Assembly (NCBI GenBank): GCA_003149065.1
Contig: QGFZ01000002.1
Coordinates: 310,001 to 374,000 of the forward strand
DNA length: 64,000 nucleotides
DNA from: Ruminococcaceae bacterium R-25
GTDB taxonomy: Bacteria; Bacillota; Clostridia; Saccharofermentanales; Saccharofermentanaceae
Reading direction: 5' to 3'
Below are positions 59,972 through 64,000 of this stretch, piece by piece. The notes under the pieces are model-generated. The model had not been told where the DNA came from. It ran no database searches and saw only the letters and a list, made by a program, of their open reading frames with translations. The translations under genes and the position numbers were made by a program. How positions within the stretch are numbered: position 1 is the first letter of the stretch; every line of letters starts with the position of its first letter.

Positions 59972-60679
59972 TCATGCCGGACGGGCCAGGTAGTATCCCT
60001 GATAAAGATCGACACCAAGACCCTGGAGGTATTCAAACTCTTCTTTTTCTTCGATTCCTTCGGCAACAACCAGAATGTTTTTCGAATGGAAATGTTCTAC
60101 CAGTTTTTTAACATTCTCCTGCTTTTCGATTATGTGGTCGATTCCCGAGATCACTTCTCTGTCGAGTTTTACGATATCCGGAGACATGAATTCCATCAGT
60201 TCCATATTGTTGAGTCCGGTCCCGAAATCATCAGCTGCCAAAAGATTATCCATAGACTTTACGGATCTCTTCTTTTCTTTCCAGTGTTCAGGTGAGAAAT
60301 ACGGATACTCAAGATTCTCGATGATCATCCTGCCGCGGATCCTCTCTCCGAAATGATCCAGGAACACATCTGCTTCTTCCTGCTTCATGCAGTCTGACGG
60401 GAATGAATTGATGGCAACTCTCTCCTCATATCCTCTTAAGAAATATGCCTGCATCGCGCCGAAGAACGTAGCCACTTCAAGGACGTGAAGCTTATCTTTT
60501 TTGGTGTAGTCAGCAATAAGATCCGTTACCGTCCTTTCTACCGGGCGCATTAAGGCCTCCCATGCATAAACCGTCTTACCGTCAGGACGGAATATGGGCT
60601 GGAACACATAATTGATCGACAACTCCCTTAGAGCCTGCAAAATATCTGTATGTAATGGCAAGTGGTCAAAACTGATCAT
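59972..60679 (-). CDS. EAL-domain cyclic-di-GMP phosphodiesterase
   Basis: A 235-residue single EAL domain. Catalytic parts are present: WEALMRP (E-A-L near residue 41), AINSFPSDC with the Asn near 95, MIIENLEYP (E-N variant), ADDFGTGLNN near 150, VKLDREV near 171, VAEGIEEKEE near 204 and QGYYLARP at the end. ATG 60679 has AAGGAG and starts 11 bases after the stop of the diguanylate cyclase gene. After ARPA the frame stops, but the neighbouring frame carries HDDINPVNYDKRFEVYEETL and 10 more residues to 59884, which suggests a frameshift near 59978. Confidence 0.88.
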   Translation of the reverse strand: MISFDHLPLHTDILQALRELSINYVFQPIFRPDGKTVYAWEALMRPVERTVTDLIADYTKKDKLHVLEVATFFGAMQAYFLRGYEERVAINSFPSDCMKQEEADVFLDHFGERIRGRMIIENLEYPYFSPEHWKEKKRSVKSMDNLLAADDFGTGLNNMELMEFMSPDIVKLDREVISGIDHIIEKQENVKKLVEHFHSKNILVVAEGIEEKEEFEYLQGLGVDLYQGYYLARPA

Positions 60680-60690
60680 CTGGTATCTCC

Positions 60691-62100
60691 TTATCTTTTC
60701 AACTCAGGATGTGCTGCGTAGAATTTCCGCTTATCCTCATACATACGCTCATCCGCAATCCTCAAAGCCTGTCTTACATTGAGCCTGCTGTCTTCGTAAC
60801 AATGGCCGATCGCAAAACATACATGTTCGTATTTTTCTGAAGCCTTTCTTATGTCTTCAACTCGTTTACCCAGTTCTTCTTCTGTTATGCCTGCTAAGAT
60901 GATGGTAAATTCGTCTCCGCCGGCACGGTAGATATCACTGGTGTCAAAGACTTCCTCAAGAGCTTTGGCAGCATTTTTCAAGAGTGTATCGCCTTCATTA
61001 TGGCCATATTCATCGTTTACGCGTTTTAATCCGTTAAGGTCAACAAAGATAACGCCGATCGAAGTGTCGGGCGCAGTGCTTTCCATGCAGATCTTATCGA
61101 CATAATTGTTCATCTCGTTTCTGTTCATGACTCCTGTCAGGATGTCTTTTGAACTTAAGACCTTCAGACGGTCCATGAGCAGGTTGTTGCTAATCGCAGA
61201 TGCAAGAATGGATGCAGTGGTCTCAAAGGTCTCCTTGATGCTGGTAGCTTTTAATTCATCATAGTTCATCGCCCAAATATAACCGAGAAGCTTATTCCTG
61301 AATTTCAGCGGGAACAAAACGATGTTCTTTCCGTGGGCAGAAGTAAATGACTCATACCAGATAGGATTGCGTTCCTTAACAACATCCAGATCGTGCTCAT
61401 CTTTTACGACAAGACAGTTGCTGCCTGCGATCAGGCCTTTCCAGCTGTCTGCTATATCATAGAATCCTGCATCGTTATAGTTATTCATTGAAGTCAGGAC
61501 TGTGTTTTCAGCAAGCGCTTCGCAAAGGACCGTGCATTTCTTTTCGAATGAATCCATAAGCAGGATGCAGCAATGCTCGGCATCAAACATGTCCCTGACA
61601 TCATGTATGACGTCATTCATCATATCGCCGAATTCTTTTACGCTTCTGAGCTCTAAGCATATCTTGATTACATTCGCAGTGACATCAGCAGGAAGAGATG
61701 CCATTCTGTCCAGATTAGCCTCAAAGTTTATCTCCATGGTGTATGTACAAAAACAGAGATTGTCTTCTTCATAGGCTACCGGGAGGAATGTCATATTGAA
61801 CCAGACACCCTGGATCCTTTCAGCAGTGGCATACGAATTAAGGCATCGTTTTTCGACCGCTGCTTTATAACAGTACTCTTCAAAATTAAGGTCTCTTGTA
61901 AAATAGTTTGTATATTCCTGATTGGGTGTGAACTTCTGAACCAGCAATTCCGCTCCCGGTGCAGGATGTTCTATGGAATCGATATAAGTCTTGTTTCCTG
62001 TGACAATGCGAAATTTGCCGCGTTTTCCGTTTTCGAGTTTCTCAACGGATACGATGCATGTCATAGCACCAAAGCCATCTACATATTTCTGTAAATCCAT
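60691..62100 (-). CDS. GAF-GGDEF diguanylate cyclase
   Basis: A 469-residue cytoplasmic protein. An N-terminal PAS-like domain (residues 1-140) is followed by a GAF-like domain (about 170-320, DMFDAEHCCILLMDSFEKKC) and GGDEF from about 335 (KDILTGVMNRNEMNNYVDKI), with YRAGGDEF near 390, so it should be active. ATG 62100 (MDLQKY) has GGGAGGG 8 bases before it. It lies between the solute-binding lipoprotein and the EAL gene, so one transcript codes for making and breaking the messenger. Confidence 0.92.
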   Translation of the reverse strand: MDLQKYVDGFGAMTCIVSVEKLENGKRGKFRIVTGNKTYIDSIEHPAPGAELLVQKFTPNQEYTNYFTRDLNFEEYCYKAAVEKRCLNSYATAERIQGVWFNMTFLPVAYEEDNLCFCTYTMEINFEANLDRMASLPADVTANVIKICLELRSVKEFGDMMNDVIHDVRDMFDAEHCCILLMDSFEKKCTVLCEALAENTVLTSMNNYNDAGFYDIADSWKGLIAGSNCLVVKDEHDLDVVKERNPIWYESFTSAHGKNIVLFPLKFRNKLLGYIWAMNYDELKATSIKETFETTASILASAISNNLLMDRLKVLSSKDILTGVMNRNEMNNYVDKICMESTAPDTSIGVIFVDLNGLKRVNDEYGHNEGDTLLKNAAKALEEVFDTSDIYRAGGDEFTIILAGITEEELGKRVEDIRKASEKYEHVCFAIGHCYEDSRLNVRQALRIADERMYEDKRKFYAAHPELKR

Positions 62101-62164
62101 ACGCATTTCCCTCCCATTAATAAACGTAATATCAGATATAAAAGCCATGAGAAGTGAAAGATCA

Positions 62165-63460
62165 CTACTCAAGCTTGCCATAGGCGGCAACTGCCTCATC
62201 CACGGTCATCTTACCCGTGCCAACATTGAATCCTGCCAGCCTTAACTGCATGACCGCGTCATCAGTCACGCCTATTACTTCGGGTGACAGGATGCGTGAC
62301 TCAGGGACCTTTCCGAATGCGGCATACATGCTGTTGAAAGACAGGTCCTTTGTAGGAGACATGAGCCCCTTGTTTTGCGCCATCTCGCTGAGTTCACGTT
62401 GTGTGACGAGGAAGCGCATGAATTCATTGGACATCTGAAGATTCTTGCTGTCCTTGTTTACCGAGAACTGGAGATTTGCCATGTCAGCGAAAATAGCACC
62501 GTCGTCAGACATAGGAACAGGGACAAACGTGTATTTAAAGGGATTTGCGATGAATTCCTCCGAACGGCTCTCACGCTTCTTGGTTCCCGAAACCGTGTCA
62601 CCGGAGCATGTCATCATTGGCACATCACCCTTGAAAAAGCGAAGGATAACGGCCTCGTAGTTGTTCTCTATCTCATCGCAGGAGGTAAGATCCACCGAGC
62701 AGTCAGTCGTGAACTGCTTTATCTTCTCGAGAGAAGGACGCATGTATTCGCCGGCCGAAGCATCCATTGAATTGAGCTTTTCGACAGCTCCCGCATCTTT
62801 CGCGATCGTGCTGAAAAAGTAAGGATAGACCGTCAGAGTGAAGAGTGAGGTCGTTTCCTTTTGGGTGAATCCCATTATCGGATTCTCATAACCCTTTTCG
62901 CGGAAAGCGGTGCACACTTTAACGAGTTCCTGATAGGTCGTGGGAACTTTCAGGCCTTCCTTCTCGAAAAGGCTCTGATTAACGAGCATGCCGTATGTAT
63001 TGGAAAAGACAGGTACCATTGGCAGCGTGCCGTCGTTTGTCTTGAGGATGATGTTGCTGCGGATGCAGTTCAGATCAAGATTCAGCGCGGGATCTGCCAG
63101 GTTCTCGGCATGGTCGATTGAAGACTTATACTTATCACGGCCGTACATCCAGGAGTAATTGAAATAGATGTCGGGTGCATCGTTTCCGTCCAGTACCGTT
63201 CCGATCATGTTGTTGTAGTCGTCGATCTTCGTATAGACCAGTTTCACGTTCGGATAATATGCGTTAAAACGCTCAAATTCGGTCTCGAGCGCCTCAAAAT
63301 TATCATAGCCGCCTGCGATCTTTATGTTGCAGCTTACGGAAGTATCCAGCGCGGGCTTGAAAGCCTTATCCTCTGTTTTCTTGTCAGCCGGACTGCATGA
63401 AGCAATGCCGAGCAAAATTGTTGCCGATAATATCAGGCTTACCGTCTTTTTCATCTTCAT
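62165..63460 (-). CDS. Extracellular solute-binding lipoprotein (family 1)
   Basis: A 431-residue sugar-type binding protein: signal peptide with lipobox (GIASC, Cys22), FNAYYPNVKLVYTKID near residue 66, APDIYFNYSWMYG near 95, FSNTYGMLVNQSLFEKEGLK near 152 and a late MSNEFMRFLVTQ helix. The usual partner ABC permease genes are not next to it; instead its ATG overlaps the stop of a hybrid histidine kinase (ATGA). That fits a sensor lipoprotein for the kinase or the pathway. Confidence 0.88.
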   Translation of the reverse strand: MKMKKTVSLILSATILLGIASCSPADKKTEDKAFKPALDTSVSCNIKIAGGYDNFEALETEFERFNAYYPNVKLVYTKIDDYNNMIGTVLDGNDAPDIYFNYSWMYGRDKYKSSIDHAENLADPALNLDLNCIRSNIILKTNDGTLPMVPVFSNTYGMLVNQSLFEKEGLKVPTTYQELVKVCTAFREKGYENPIMGFTQKETTSLFTLTVYPYFFSTIAKDAGAVEKLNSMDASAGEYMRPSLEKIKQFTTDCSVDLTSCDEIENNYEAVILRFFKGDVPMMTCSGDTVSGTKKRESRSEEFIANPFKYTFVPVPMSDDGAIFADMANLQFSVNKDSKNLQMSNEFMRFLVTQRELSEMAQNKGLMSPTKDLSFNSMYAAFGKVPESRILSPEVIGVTDDAVMQLRLAGFNVGTGKMTVDEAVAAYGKLE

Positions 63461-64000
63461 ACTCTATCCTCCTTGATCCTGCGTATCTCCTTGATTACCA
63501 GCTTAATGTCCACAGGTTTTGCTATATGTCCGTTCATTCCGGCATCCATGCATGCCATGACGTTCTCCGAAAAAGCGTCTGCCGTCATGGCAACGATCGG
63601 AATGGATGATGCCCACGGGTCTTCCAGTTTCCTTATCGCTCTTGTTGCGTCGAGTCCGTTCATTTCAGGCATCTGCACGTCCATGAAGATGAGCGCATAA
63701 CTGTCCTTTTCAGCCGCTTTCATCATATCAACGCAGATCCTTCCGTTCTCCGCGCGTTCGGTGGTTATGCCAAACATCGAGAGCATTGCGGATATGATCT
63801 CCCAGTTGATGTCGTTATCCTCTGCAACAAGGATATTAAGACCCTTGAGGTCAGAATAGTCATCCTCAGGCTCAACGGACGCGGACTCTTTTCCTATCAG
63901 AGCGTTGATCTTGTCGTAGAGCGTGGACTTAAAGAGAGGCTTGCTTACAAAGCCGTTTGCGCCTGCAGCTTTCGCCTTGTCCTCTATGTCGGACCAGTCG
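63457..64000 (-). CDS. C-terminal part of a hybrid histidine kinase (two receiver domains)
   Basis: Open on the minus strand from base 64000, so the N-terminus is outside the window. The first visible 35 residues (ending in GFVSKPLFKSTLYDKINALI) are the end of a receiver domain. A second receiver follows: NILVAEDNDINWEIIS with the acidic pair, FMDVQMPEMNGLDATRAIR with the phospho-acceptor Asp, IPIVAMTADAF with the Thr, and IAKPVD with the Lys. This is usual for large hybrid sensor kinases. Its stop overlaps the lipoprotein start. Confidence 0.88.
   Translation of the reverse strand, partial: DWSDIEDKAKAAGANGFVSKPLFKSTLYDKINALIGKESASVEPEDDYSDLKGLNILVAEDNDINWEIISAMLSMFGITTERAENGRICVDMMKAAEKDSYALIFMDVQMPEMNGLDATRAIRKLEDPWASSIPIVAMTADAFSENVMACMDAGMNGHIAKPVDIKLVIKEIRRIKEDRV

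Noticed and set aside
59884-60069. A separate 61-codon minus-strand gene
   Set aside because: Its first half is a shadow of the EAL gene; the second half is better explained as the frameshifted EAL tail.

Overview
The window looks like chromosomal DNA of an anaerobic Gram-positive bacterium of the Clostridia, plausibly a gut or rumen Lachnospiraceae/Oscillospirales relative; I cannot name the species. Supporting signs are strong GGAGG-type ribosome sites, lipoproteins with Gram-positive lipoboxes, a UPF0291 (YnzC-like) protein, a DUF4003 protein, two ECF sigma/anti-sigma pairs, CPBP and XRE proteins, and large multi-PAS GGDEF/EAL proteins. I see no rRNA, tRNA, insertion sequence or CRISPR array.

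Layout. 1-5 kb: fragment of a gene, a GNAT acetyltransferase, zinc-ribbon membrane proteins. 5.4-8.9 kb: a 1157-residue PAS/GGDEF/PAS/GGDEF/EAL protein, then a P-loop kinase-like gene, a lipoprotein and a UPF0291 protein. 10.4-11.3 kb: a promoter, a 26-codon leader ORF and an intrinsic terminator in front of a metallophosphoesterase, with the layout of an attenuator. 11.4-24.7 kb: mostly small membrane, regulatory and hypothetical genes, plus a HAD phosphatase, methyltransferase, CPBP protease and tRNA-dihydrouridine synthase. 24.8-31.7 kb: a sigma-region-2/WYL fusion regulator with an AT-rich partner gene, an operon with two unknown paralogues, HD and metallophosphoesterase genes and an SseB-like protein. 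32.3-42.5 kb: C_GCAxxG-type redox protein, FkbM methyltransferase, immunity-like genes (DUF2185, DUF1851/Tdi1-like), a LUD protein, zinc-ribbon/DUF4190-like membrane proteins, a beta-lactamase-fold lipoprotein and tcdA. 43.53-49.06 kb: an island with a DnaB-type helicase and a dynamin-like GTPase; both its ends lie inside broken genes. 50.8-55.6 kb: two ECF sigma/anti-sigma pairs on opposite strands. 56.6-64 kb: a serine hydrolase, a membrane diguanylate cyclase, and a minus-strand operon of hybrid histidine kinase, solute-binding lipoprotein, diguanylate cyclase and EAL phosphodiesterase.

The most unusual structure is not coding. At least five intergenic loci (4.97-5.20, 17.14-17.29, 18.29, 31.83-32.02 and 56.23-56.54 kb) carry imperfect palindromes built to one plan: two complementary arms of 12-20 bases around a centre of nearly fixed length (12-14 bases, usually TTTTCCGATTTT-like, in one class; 15 bases in the other). 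The arms differ between units but stay complementary within a unit. At 31.8 kb four 39-base units stand in a row with starts 53, 51 and 53 bases apart; a fifth 39-base unit at 18.29 kb reaches into the likely promoter of a methyltransferase gene. Cyclic-di-GMP signalling is the clearest functional theme among the proteins: four genes in the window make or break it.
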